The notes under the pieces were generated by a model. The model worked only from the letters and a program-made list of their open reading frames with translations. It ran no database searches and was not told the DNA's origin. From Diphasiastrum complanatum (lineage: Eukaryota > Streptophyta > Lycopodiopsida > Lycopodiales > Lycopodiaceae), in assembly GCA_029204225.1 (NCBI GenBank), contig CM055094.1, positions 16,846,394-16,910,393 of the forward strand: a stretch of DNA of 64,000 nucleotides, given 5' to 3'. Both the position numbers and the translations under genes were made by a program. Below, one piece after another: positions 38,289 through 48,398 of the stretch. Numbering within the stretch: the stretch's first letter is position 1; each line of letters begins with the position of its first letter.

Positions 38289-38600
38289 CCTTCGAGCTTG
38301 AACACTCTTGAGCATTCTAGCTCAGTTCTTTAGAGTTGATTAGAGATTGCTATTGCGCTTACTGCTTATCAGCATTGCACTTATTCAGACTTATGTTTAG
38401 TCGCTCATAGATAGCTTAGAGTACGCGGCTTTGATCCACAAACTTGTTGTGCTCATTTACTTCTATACTGAATCAATACTATCTTCTTATTGCGTTCAAG
38501 TTTGTCTCAGAATGTATGCGTTTCTATAGTTCTTCGCGACATATTATTTGTTTGATAGTTCAATGCTTAATGTTTGGCTATTCTTCCAGAAACACTTTAT
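38101..38600 (+). repeat. Copia LTR relic with TATA box and expanded (CT)n
   Basis: Homologous to the reverse relic at 10553-11010. TATAAATAG at 38120-38128 is a good core promoter, and the (CT)n run at 38195-38285 lies just downstream, followed by the CGCGGCTTTGATCC and TTGTGCTC motifs of the R-U5 part of A-related LTRs. No internal element sequence follows, so it is probably a solo or truncated LTR. Confidence 0.6.
38195..38285. repeat. (CT)n microsatellite inside LTR relic
   Basis: 91 bp of CT. At the same place in the 10.55-11.0 kb relic only ATAGAGAGCTAAC is present. Confidence 0.95.
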
Positions 38601-38809
38601 TTGCAGCTTGACAACACTGCTAGGGAAAATAAAAACCAAACTGTTTAGGCATACTTGTCCATGTTAGTGGAGAAATTTTTTTTTCAAAAAAGTAAAAATA
38701 GGATTTTTGTTGGTAGGACATACCCACGATCAAATTGATCAAATGTCTAGTTGCTTTTCTAAGAGGTTGAGACGCAAGAAAGCATTTTCATTACCAATGC
38801 TTTAAAGCA

Positions 38810-39719
38810 TTGTTGAGGAATCGTATGTGCCAAAGCCAAGCGTGTCATTAATCATACACACATATGATTTCTGTGATTATGTTAAGGCATCCAGCGAAAT
38901 AGAGCGATGCGTAGCTAATATTAATGGTATTAGCTTTGAGCACCAGTTTAAAATAAAATGTAACGAATCAGGCATTATATTATTATGGGACAAACTATTT
39001 TCAAATTCAGTTTTGTGGCTACGAGTTCGATTTTTGCTTAACATTCCATCGGCTCAAATCAAGCTTGATGTGTTGTCTCCCTTGAAGTCTTTGCTAGAAG
39101 GACAAAAGGCACAAAGAGAACATCGTGAGATTGATCATTTTTTTGATGAGTTTGATTAACATTGGTGGATGGACTTTTTCGAGGAACAAAACTCAGTTTG
39201 CTCAATCTCGAACATACATCAACAACTGAAGAATTTCATTGGCCTTATAAATTAAGAACATCAACTACAACTATGGAACCTTCAGATCTTCCTCAAGATA
39301 ATGATTTCTTGCAGCTTGTGCAAAGTGAGGAACATGAAATTTATGTGGGCTCAAGGAAGAATAGGCAAAGTGTAAAAGCTACAAAAACGAAATGGCACGG
39401 TGATTTGAATGAAATCCAAATTGGAAGCCTTGTTGGACTTCTAGCTTCAGAAAACAATGAAGGACATCCATTTTGGATTGCCAAAGTACTTTGTTTTATT
39501 CAAAATAGCAATCAAACAAAAGTACTACTTGTCCATTGGTTGCGCACCACTTCAACAAATGCTTTTTTGGGAAGGTACGAACTCAAAATGTTGCAAGTAG
39601 ATCCAAAGGCCAAGAGAAAGAGATTGCCAAAAAATCAACCAAGAGTCGGCGATTTGAATCTACAGGATGTAGATGTTTTGGCATTTAATTTTGAATTAAC
39701 AATGACCAATCATCTATGA
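38810..39719 (+). pseudogene. Orphan ORF pair with Tudor/BAH-like C-terminal segment
   Basis: Two open stretches, 38827-39159 and 39162-39719, lie in different frames two bases apart, so any single gene is frameshifted. The second carries a compact beta-rich motif: IQIGSLVGLLASENNEGHPFW, then IAKVL, KVLLVHW, GRYELKML, ending with VDVLAFNFELT. This pattern (polar barrel with FWIAKVL and VHW) is reminiscent of Tudor/BAH/chromo-like reader folds at the C-terminus of plant transposon-associated proteins. The first stretch (GQKAQREHREIDHFFDEFD at its end) is unfamiliar. No start context or intron could be defined. Flanked by an LTR relic and an antisense copia piece, so a transposon origin is likely but unproven. 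Confidence 0.4.
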
Positions 39720-39764
39720 AAGTCAACAATATCTATATTGAAAGAACGACTTGGATTACTGGTG

Positions 39765-40290
39765 TGTTGCGGAAAAGTTGCAAGAGTTCACCATTTCTGA
39801 CACTCCCTCTTGAACTTTGCAGCTTTGCACGTTTAATCCAAGTGCCTTTCTTTGCTTGGCAAAGAGTGGCTTGTCGAGCGGCTTCATGAGCAGATCTGCA
39901 ATCATGTGATCTGATTATGTATTGGACCTAGAGCTCTCCTTTCGAGATTAAATCTTGAATGTGATGGTACTTCAGAGGTATGTGTTTTGTCTTTGAATGG
40001 AAGACAGGATCCTGGGATAGATAGATGGCACTCTGAGAGTCCATCAACATCGTGCTTGGCCCTTCTTGTGGTATCTCGATTGCCTCCAGCATCATGTGCA
40101 GCCACACTACCTCATTCGCCACCTATGAAGCTGCGACATATTCAGCTTCGCAAGAGAATTGAGCCACCAAGGTTTGCTTTTTGCATATCCAGTTGATTGC
40201 AGCTCTACACGCTATGGTACATCCTCCAGTTATGGACTTGTTGTCATCTTTGCAGCTCGTCCAACTCGCATCACTGTATTGTGATCACGC
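39765..40290 (-). mobile_element. Copia RNase H fragment with polypurine tract and LTR tip
   Basis: The minus strand encodes DASWTSCKDDNKSITGG, ANEVVWLHMMLEAI, DSQSAIYLSQDPVFHSKTKH and LISKGEL, the distal RNase H of copia pol, then a purine tract (TTCAAGAGGGAG) and the first bases of an LTR (TGTCAGAAATGG) near 39802. Truncated at both ends; broken. Different family from A-C. Confidence 0.8.
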
Positions 40291-40699
40291 GCTTGTCAAC
40301 GCAATTGCATTGTGATCTAATTGTTGTTCTTATGAGATTAATATACAAATTCGCTACTGTTCTACATCTTTGCGTTCTTGTTGAATGAAACTATCTCTCA
40401 CTCCTCTTACACAAACACCATTGTTAGAGAAATGTATGGCTATCTCAGACACCTAAATTTATTTTACATTCTTTTTATATTAGGTTATCAGAATTAGAGG
40501 ATTGCATGGCTGTCCAAGATGCCTAATCGTTTCTACAATCTCTCTTTTACGGCAGTCTAAGACTCCTACACTGATAATCCTTTCAAAACAAAAGAACAGC
40601 TCATAATCTCCGTTCTCTAAGTAATCCACGATCTTTATAGTATTCATCATCTTTTCGTTGTTTGGTTGGGACTTCGTTCAAAGACTGAACAACCAACAA

Positions 40700-43600
40700 T
40701 TTTGGTATCACAACACTGGTTTATTGGATCACTAGAGTCTAGGATTCATACTAGAATTTAATACGTTCTTGTACTTTAGAGCTAGTTCATTTCTGTTTGT
40801 ATTCTATCTCTGCTACTCGATTACTATGAAAGGTTCAACCTCAAAGACCCGCTTGATCAACAAGTTCAACGGAGATGACTTCTACATGTGGAAGTTCAAG
40901 ATGAGGATGATCTTGATCGAGAAGGAGCTTTAGGGATACATGAATGGTTCAATAGCCAAACCGGCATAACCTGAACTACTTCCAACATGGGAAGCAAAGG
41001 ATGGCAAAGCACTAGCCACCGTATCCATGAATCTGAAGGACACTCGGATTGCCCATGTATCTAATAGCACCACCTCCAAAGAAGCATGGAATATCCTAAC
41101 AAGTATCTATGAGACTTCAGATGTATCGACTTGTCTGTTTTTGAGAAAGAAGGTCCTTACACTCAAGATGAGCAAAGGCACCTCAGTCAGCGATCATCTG
41201 AACGAATTCAAATATTTTCTGAATCAGCTTGCTGCCATAGGTTCTCCTATTTCAGAAGAAGACTCAACAATGTCTCTTTTCGCCAGTCTTCCATCCTCCT
41301 ATGACAACATTATTGCTTTTGAGCAATACTCCTGCGCTATTTCTCCAGAAGATGACAACAATCTATTGCAGGAAGAAGTCAAGAGAAAAAGCTATCAACA
41401 ACAAGTACCAAGTCGATGGCATTGTAGTCTAATAAGCATCGGTCCAAGAAGAAGAATTTCAAGGACAAGAAGACGAAGGCAAAGCAACCAGTCTCAACGC
41501 AACAATCACAGCAGCAGCACAATCAACAACAATCGTCCAAGACCAAACTCTTTTGTAGATATTGCAAAAGATCAAACCATGACATTAAGGATTGTCGCAT
41601 CCTCAAGCACAATGAAGCGAGAAAGAAGATGCAGCAGCACCACGAGGGAGGTTCTGACACTGTCATAAATCCACAAGAAGAAGACAATGCACTGATGGTA
41701 CAAGACCAATCAAGTAGAGATGTCTATCAATGGTATCTTGATTCAGGTGCTTCACAACACATGACACCATGTAAGAACCTATTCTCTACACTCACAATAA
41801 TGGACTCCAAGTACATTTTCTTCGGCGACTCAAGTTCACACAAGGTTGAAGGCCAAGGCTCCATTTGACTCAAGTTCCTTGACGACATCACTAGACAGTT
41901 AAATGATGTACTTTATGTACCCAAATTAACAAAGAATTTATTATCTATTAGCAAGATCACTGATCAAGGCTATAGAGCTTTGTTACTGCTAGCCGATGTA
42001 CTATTATTGCTAATAACTCTAATGAAATCCTCTCTGTACATAGAGAAAGAAATTTGTATATCTGACTATGCACTTACTATGAGTAATTCTGATGCTCATG
42101 TTTGGCATCAAAGACTAGGTCACTTAAATATGCGGTCAATCTTGTACATGCATCATAATAAATTGGTCAAGGATATGAATATCAATGTTGTTACGACAGC
42201 TAATCAGACTGTCTATGAAAATTGTCTACTAGGGAAACAACCTAGAACAAGATTTTCAAGAGGACAAGCTAGGAGAGCAAAGTCCATTTTGTCACTGATT
42301 CACAGTGACCTATGTGGTCCAATGAGCGTACCTTCTACGGGTCAAGCTCTATATTTTATTACATTCATTGATGACTACTCCCGAGTTAACAGAGTCATGA
42401 TCATAAAGAACAAGTCAGAAGCATTCAATTGCTTCAAAGAATTCAAGCAATATGCTGAGAATTAGATTGGTCAGTGAATCAAGGCCCTGCGGTCTGATTC
42501 AGGGGGAGAGTACTTATCAAATGAAATGGCAAACTACCTTTCATCATGTGGCATGCACCATCAGTTCACAGCCAGCTACACTCCACAACAGAATGGCGTA
42601 GCTGAGCGAAAGTACCATACACTATCTGAAGCTGCACGATCCATGACTATCAATGCTCAATTACCCTATAATTTTTGGGCAGAAGCAATTTCTACAGCCT
42701 GCTATCTACAAAATTACTTAAACAATAAGACAGTTGATTCCAAGACATCATTTGCAGCCTACTATGGCTACAAACCAGGTCTAGAACACTTACATGTATT
42801 TGGATGTCTCTGCTATGCTCAAATACCGTCTAATATGAGGAAGAAACTAGACACAATACGCTGTAAGTATATCTTTATCGGCTATTCAACATCACACAAG
42901 GCATATCGTATCTATGATGTTGATACAGGTCAGATCTCAGTCAATCGTGATGTTGTCTTTCTTGAAGACAAGTTTCATGATTTTAAGCAGAAGCAACCAA
43001 TGCAGGTTCTATCACAACAGCTCCATTCTCCATCGATAGGCATCAACCTACAAATGTTCAAATACAGGAGTTTGTCCGAACAGTTCCATTTGCTCCTAGG
43101 GCCTGGTATGATAGAATAAATCACTTCTTGTTGCAGCATAACTTCACTTCCTACTCCGCAGACTCTACTGTGTACATCAAACAAAAAGGGTTATAATAGC
43201 ATTATACGTTGATGATTCCTTAATTATCAGCAATTCAAATCAGTTATTACAAAAAACCAAATCTCTACTTTCATCATAATTTGAGATGACTGATTTAGGC
43301 CCAGCCCATTACCTACCTCGTATGGAGATTCACAAAGATCGCGCAAGCAGAAAAATTCCTATAAGCCAAGAGTCCTATTTAATCAATGTACTTCGCAGAT
43401 ATGGCATGGACGACTGCAAGCCCATGGACACACCTATGGATCCAAGATCTAAGCTGTCCAAAGACATGTGCCCCAAAACTACAGATCAGCAAAAAATGTG
43501 CAAGTATCTTTATCAGTCTGTCATAGGATCTATAATGTATTCTATGATCTACACACGACCTGATCTAGCATATGCAATAAGCACACTGTCTCAATACATG

Positions 43601-44184
43601 TCCAATCCAGGCTTATAACGCTGGAAAGCTCTACAAAGAATACTGAGGTACATTCAAGCTTCAAAGCGCTATGCTTTGAGGTACAATGGTAATACAGAAG
43701 CTGCACTCACAGGAGATGTGGATACCAGAAAATCCACATCAGATTATATTTGTTTCCTTGCAGGAGGACCCATTTCATGGAACAGCAGAAAGCATAAATG
43801 CATTTCATTGTCCTCTACAAAATCCGAATATGTTACAACTACTGCAGGATCTGGAATTCCCACAGATCGATCCAGTCCAGTGCGACAATTAGAACTGCAT
43901 AGCTAAGGAGATAATATGGCTAAGGAGGCTACTGCAGGATCTGAAATTCCCACAGATTGGTCCAACCATACTCCAGTGCGACTATCTCTGAACCAACAAA
44001 CTCATGCTAGAACCAAACACATAGAGGTTGTACTAAGTTATTGTCACACAGACAGTATGTTGGCTGATATTCTAACAAAAGCATTGTCAAGAGAAAAACA
44101 TTTCACTTTGGTAGGATTGTTAAGTCTCAATTAGAATTCATATTCGTAGCAGTAAGCTTAAGGGGGGGGGGGGGGGGGGGGGGG
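40700..44184 (+). mobile_element. Ty1/copia element E (gag to RNase H)
   Basis: A primer-site-like TGGTATCACAAC at 40703-40714 follows an LTR-type end (AACCAACA). Gag starts near 40826 (MKGSTSKTRLINKFNGDDFY). Then come protease (YLDSGASQHMT near 41740), GAG-pre-integrase (WHQRLGHLN near 42105), integrase (HSDLCGPM near 42300, QQNGVAERK near 42590), a shortened RT, RNase H (RKSTSDYICFLAGG near 43730) and a purine tract. Broken, roughly ten interruptions. The sequence left of the primer site and right of the purine tract do not obviously match, so the LTR pair is not confirmed. Confidence 0.85.
44162..44184 (+). repeat. Poly(G) tract at the polypurine site of copia E
   Basis: 23 consecutive G at the place of the polypurine tract (preceded by AAGCTTAA), immediately before the presumed 3' LTR start TATTGGAGTTC. 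Confidence 0.9.
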
Positions 44185-45443
44185 TATTGGAGTTCAATCT
44201 TACTCCTACTCATCCTTTTCACCCCCTTTCATCTCTTAAGGAAATCACTCTCTCAAACATTCTGCAAAAATACACGTAAAGTCCAAACAAGCGGAACCAC
44301 AAGAGTCTCGCCTACGGCTAACATACGGTCTAACCAAGGGAACCGCCAAATCGACGATTGTGGTTAACATGCGACTTTCACCAACAAAGGAAACAAACCG
44401 CAACACAGAGGCACCGCCAAACACCGTAAGTTATCACTTACGGTCACCAATGAAGGAAACAAACCGCAACCAAAGGCACCGACAAACACCGTAAGTTATC
44501 ACTTACGGTCACCTACGAAGTGAACGAACGATAGCTGATCAAAGGAACTGCGGTCAGGCTACGGCTGCAACGCCGCCACATTTTCACACTCCTGACGCGT
44601 ACGAAGGAGATCCTTTTGCTGTACCTCTTCATGTCTTCACGATACACCAATAACCGATCTACGGATCATGCACAAGGGCTGTTAATGATCTTTTAAACTG
44701 TAATTAGAATAACTAAAGATCTTCTGACAACTATGAACTACTTACTCTACAATTTTACTTGTATTGTTGAAACAATGTCGAAGATGTTGAAGACCATCTA
44801 CTGAAATGCACTTAGTGTTGAACAAACCTAAACAATCAATCGAGCGTTACCAAATAACAACTTCAATAGATTTGGTTGCTAAGTTTTATTCATTTATATT
44901 TCGGGTCCAATCCCCTACACCTGCCAGGTGGATGACGACACATTCCGTTAGGGCTGTGCCAACAACTATAAATAGATTAGTAGATTAGTTCATTATTCAT
45001 TCAAGTTGAATGAAGTTCAAGTTTCAAGAGCATTCTTCTTATTATCGTCTCTCTTTGTTCCCTCATAAGCATAGATTGATAGTTAATAAGCTATCACGAA
45101 TATAGCTTTTTTATGAGTGAGATTTATGGCAGAATTAGATGTGCTTTTATTATAGTGCAATCAAAGTAAACAACAGTTGTATTTTTTATCATTCAACGAT
45201 ACATACTACATTCGACAATTGTCTTGTCTCACTATTTCTATTATTCATGCTATTCGATCTTAGTTCTGATAATTGAGAATAATGCGATCTGATTCTATCA
45301 TTTATTTTTCACCTATGAATGATAATAAGTTGTGTTTATGATAATATCGAAATAGTTTTGTTATTACATTAACTACTGTTATTCATACAGTCGAACTATC
45401 ATTGTGGAATAGTTATTCGACTATATGCAGCTTATTTTCCAAC
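44185..45443 (+). repeat. Presumed 3' LTR of copia E
   Basis: Starts after the purine tract and may end at TTTTCCAACA near 45443. The right half (45.0-45.44 kb) has the AT-rich look of an LTR R-U5. Not matched to a 5' copy, so the right end is a guess. Confidence 0.45.
44409..44540 (+). repeat. Tandem 65-bp units with perfect hairpin in LTR of copia E
   Basis: CCGTAAGT-TATC-ACTTACGG, a perfect 8-bp stem with 4-base loop, occurs at 44424-44443 and 44489-44508. The surrounding 65-bp unit (GGCACCG.CAAACA ... GGAAACAAACCGCAAC) is tandemly repeated, with a partial third copy upstream near 44380. Confidence 0.85.
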
Positions 45444-45481
45444 AAAAATAAGTTCTGTTAACATTTGATAGTTCAAACACC

Positions 45482-45625
45482 TTCGATACTCTTTGTCGTT
45501 GTCAAACCCGACTGCTAGCCATTCCCGTGTATTTCTGCAGATTGTGTAAAAACATGAGTAAAACTACAAAACTTGATAGATGAATGGATATAGATTAAAG
45601 ATTGATAATTTGGATAAATCCAACA
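45482..45625 (-). repeat. Tip of an A-related copia LTR
   Basis: The reverse complement of its right end begins TGTTGGATTTATCC, as in the family-A LTR, and GTAAAAACATGAGTAAAACTAC matches the corresponding 26035-26060 segment. Only the first 145 bp or so are present. Confidence 0.6.
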
Positions 45626-45639
45626 CAAAAAAGTGCATC

Positions 45640-46123
45640 CATCCATCTAGATAGATAATCCATTTGCCAGACTCTTGGGCCTCCTAGAAGGCCTTACACA
45701 TTTCTTTCACCTGCATATATGTGAGGTCATCATCCATATAAATAGTGGTACCACATAGCTTACCTTGCACCACAAAGCCTCTCTACAACTCTCTAAGGAA
45801 GTAAAATGGATAATCAGTGTGGCTGCATCTCTAGTGGTCCTCCATGCCATATCTAGTCCATCAATCATGTGCCCTAATGTGGTGTTATGGAAATGCTTGG
45901 CTTCATCCATGACATTCTTTGTATCTGGGATCTTATGAACCCTAATGTTGTGGGCTTTTTGGTCTTTGGACGTTTCTTCCAAAATGGTGGCTGAAATGAT
46001 TGAGGAGATGAGAGTGCTTGGTTTGGTACCTTTCTTCAATACGAATGCCCAAGAAATGGACTCTTCTTTATGCTTCTCGATCTTGTGTTCCGAATCTCCT
46101 ATCATAGTGGTAATAGATCTCAA
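45640..46123 (-). pseudogene. Possible LINE ORF1-like relic
   Basis: The minus-strand stretch has KAHNIRVHKIPDTKN, then ATLIIHFTSLESCREALW. In the neighbouring frame the sequence continues IYMDDDLTYMQVKEM, so there is a frameshift near 45745. The order (IRVHKIP, then ATLIIHFTS, then a Y-[LM]-DDDLT strand) resembles the RRM plus C-terminal domain of L1/Tx1-type ORF1 proteins (compare IIVRFTK ... IRLTADLS in L1). No endonuclease or RT follows. It could instead be a piece of an unrelated RNA-binding protein. Confidence 0.35.
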
Positions 46124-46194
46124 AATTGCAACATGTTTGGTTCTGATTGCTTACTTGAGTGATGTGACTTTGAACTACAATAAGTGATTGCAAA

Positions 46195-46950
46195 CCAATT
46201 GATACTCCAATGGATCCAAGTATAGTATTGACTAAACCTACTTGTGCTGATTCTGATAGTGAAGTACTCGACATAGCGAAGTACCTTTATCATTCACTAA
46301 CTGGATCTTTGATGTATGCAATGTTGTGTACTAGACCAGATTTAGCATACACTATTAGCATGTTAAGTCAATTCATGTCTAATCCTAGGATCTCCCATTG
46401 GAAAACATTAAAGAGAGCGATGAGATCTATTCAAGGAAGTTTAGATCACATTTTATGTTATGATGGAAATGCTATCGACCCACTCGCCCTGCGAGGCTAC
46501 TTCGACTCATATTGGGGAGGAACAGTCTCTACCAGAAAATCTACCTCTAGGTTCTGTTTCTATCTAGCAAGGGGGACCGATTTTGTGGAACTCAAGCAGA
46601 AATCAGTTGCACTTTCTTCAACAGAGGTAGAGTACATCGCAGTATGTAAAGCTTCAAAAGAAGCTGTATGGATCAGGTTATTACTTCACGACTTACATCA
46701 CAATCAGTTCAATGCTACCACCATTCTGTGTGACAACTTGAGTTGTATTTCACTATCACTGAATCCCATATTTCATGGCAAATCCAAACACACATAAATC
46801 CAGTATCATTTCATTCAAGAGAAAGTTTTCTCAGGGCAAGTGATCCTTCAATACTGCTCCACAACAGAAATGGTCGTAGACATCTTCACCAAAGCGCTTC
46901 CCAAGATCAAGCATCGAAGTTCTTCGACTTGCTGAACCTGACGAAGGATA
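46195..46950 (+). mobile_element. Copia RT end and RNase H fragment
   Basis: Encodes YLYHSLTGSLMYAMLCTRPD, ALSSTEVEYIAVCKASKEA and NPIFHGKSKH, the RT tail and RNase H of copia pol, then the usual C-terminal wording ALPKIKHR in another frame. Truncated upstream. Broken, few interruptions. No LTR recognised downstream. Confidence 0.8.
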
Positions 46951-47127
46951 CCGAAGCACCAACCGTGACCTTAAGGGAGACAAAACAATGTGGAAGGAGT
47001 TGTGGCAAGCAATGTGGCAGGAGGAGACATCATGGTAGGAGAAGTGGTAGGCGCTGCATGCATGGCAGACATCGTTGCCTATTTGGCAACATGGCAGTAG
47101 GATGAGGAGGGGTAGTGCGTGGGGGGC

Positions 47128-47130
<3 letters not shown>

Positions 47131-47212
<82 letters not shown>
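47131..47212. repeat. (GA)n microsatellite
   Basis: 82 bp of GA. Confidence 0.95.
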
Positions 47213-47215
<3 letters not shown>

Positions 47216-47752
47216 TCATTGATAGCAAGTTCTATTGACTGTGCTAGCAACCATGTCTCTTAGGATGTGTTAGCCACTTTCGAAGATATAACAACAAGAG
47301 AAAGATAACGAGATGTTGGCGTTTTGGCACGTGTCCCCTTAGAGTGCATCTGCATACTTCAGATATGTAGATTAACTCCATCACAAATTTAAATAAGAGC
47401 ACTCCCTATGAGCTTTTCATCAACCTGTCCCAAAAAAAGTAGGCTTTCATTCAACCACGACTCCATAGGACCTTTCATCCCACCCTCGATAGGCCTGTGT
47501 TGAAATAAGTTAGTCGCCCACAATTTCTATAAGAATGTCTATTGAATGGGATATTCAATTGTTAGGAGAAACACATATTTGGGTCCAAAACTAAGAGGTG
47601 CATGTACTCTTAGAAGTGAAAACAAAAGGAAACTAGTAACACATGTGGAGATAGATGTTTTCTTGTATGCATGCAAGCTATTTTAATATCTTGAAAAACA
47701 CTTGTAAATGCGACTTTCAAAATGAAAAGCGTGAAAAGGTAGGGTTTTGTGG
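47213..47752. other. Unassigned intergenic sequence
   Basis: No coding signature or named repeat. Adjoins GC-rich island 3. Confidence 0.4.
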
Positions 47753-47772
47753 GTGGGAAGGACCTCCCTCGA

Positions 47773-47833
47773 GGGCGTTCCGCCCGGGGAGGGCCACTGC
47801 CCGAGGGCATGTGCCCGAGCAGGCGGAACGCCC
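47773..47833. repeat. GC-rich hairpin island 3
   Basis: GGGCGTTCCGCC at 47773-47784 pairs perfectly with GGCGGAACGCCC at 47822-47833, with inner TGCCC/GGGCA stems. GC-rich sequence extends from about 47760 to 47860. It is followed by AAACGTG and a nine-base T-run (near 47902), matching the AAACATG plus T-run beside island 2. Lies about 340 bp before the hydrolase exon. Confidence 0.65.
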
Positions 47834-48014
47834 GAGAGGAAGAGGGCCTTCCCCTGCGTAATGCCAACGTGTAGGTGGACTTTTTTTTGACCGCAAGTGC
47901 AAACGTGTTTTTTTTTAACATTTTTTCACAATTTTTTTTTCACATTCTTTGTTTTTTTTTTTTTTTGGCAAAATACAACATGATCACTTGGCATTAGTGG
48001 GAAAAAATGAGCTA

Positions 48015-48020
<6 letters not shown>

Positions 48021-48058
<38 letters not shown>
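48021..48058. repeat. (GA)n tract in presumed 5' leader
   Basis: 38 bp of GA about 110 bp before the hydrolase start codon. Confidence 0.9.
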
Positions 48059-48061
<3 letters not shown>

Positions 48062-48170
48062 GATAGCGCGAGAGAGCGTTCTGAAGAAATTATTCACTTA
48101 TTCGATCAGATCGAACTGCCCATCAGTCTCTCTCTCGCTCGTCTTGGGTAGTATAGTTATAGCAGTAGTC

Positions 48171-48398
48171 ATGTTGATGCAGAGCAATGGCGTTCCTCCT
48201 GCAGGCTCTTCTTCTTCTTCTTCTTGTGTACCAAGTGGAAGATCCGAATTGATTATATTAGGATCAGGTTCCTCAACTGGGGTTCCCAGCCCTATGTGTC
48301 TCTTGCAGCCATCAGATCCGCCTTGTAAAGTCTGCCACAGCGCTATGGCTGCTCCACCAGAACATAATAAAAATTACAGGTCTGATAGTAGCCTTGTT
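48171..48398 (+). CDS. First exon of a PhnP-like metallo-beta-lactamase-fold hydrolase
   Basis: The ATG at 48171 opens a frame with a Ser-rich start and then SELIILGSGSSTGVPSPMCL (residues 25-44), PPCKVCHSA (50-58) and PPEHNKNYR (62-70). This order matches the N-terminus of plant proteins of the PhnP-like/UPF hydrolase group of the metallo-beta-lactamase superfamily (FTGTG..S.VP..MC, then C..C, then PE.N.NYR), metal-dependent phosphodiesterase-like enzymes of unproven substrate. The catalytic HxHxDH motif would lie in later exons. Donor choice: GTTAGT at 48399 (keeps the conserved SLV) or GTCTGA at 48380. An in-frame extension upstream reads through the GA repeat and is unlikely. No later exon was recognised before 64000, so the intron is very long or the gene is a fragment. 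Confidence 0.6.

Noticed and set aside
48018-48170. Upstream in-frame extension of the hydrolase exon
   Set aside because: Mostly Glu-Arg translation of the GA repeat; homologous proteins begin near the Ser-rich segment.
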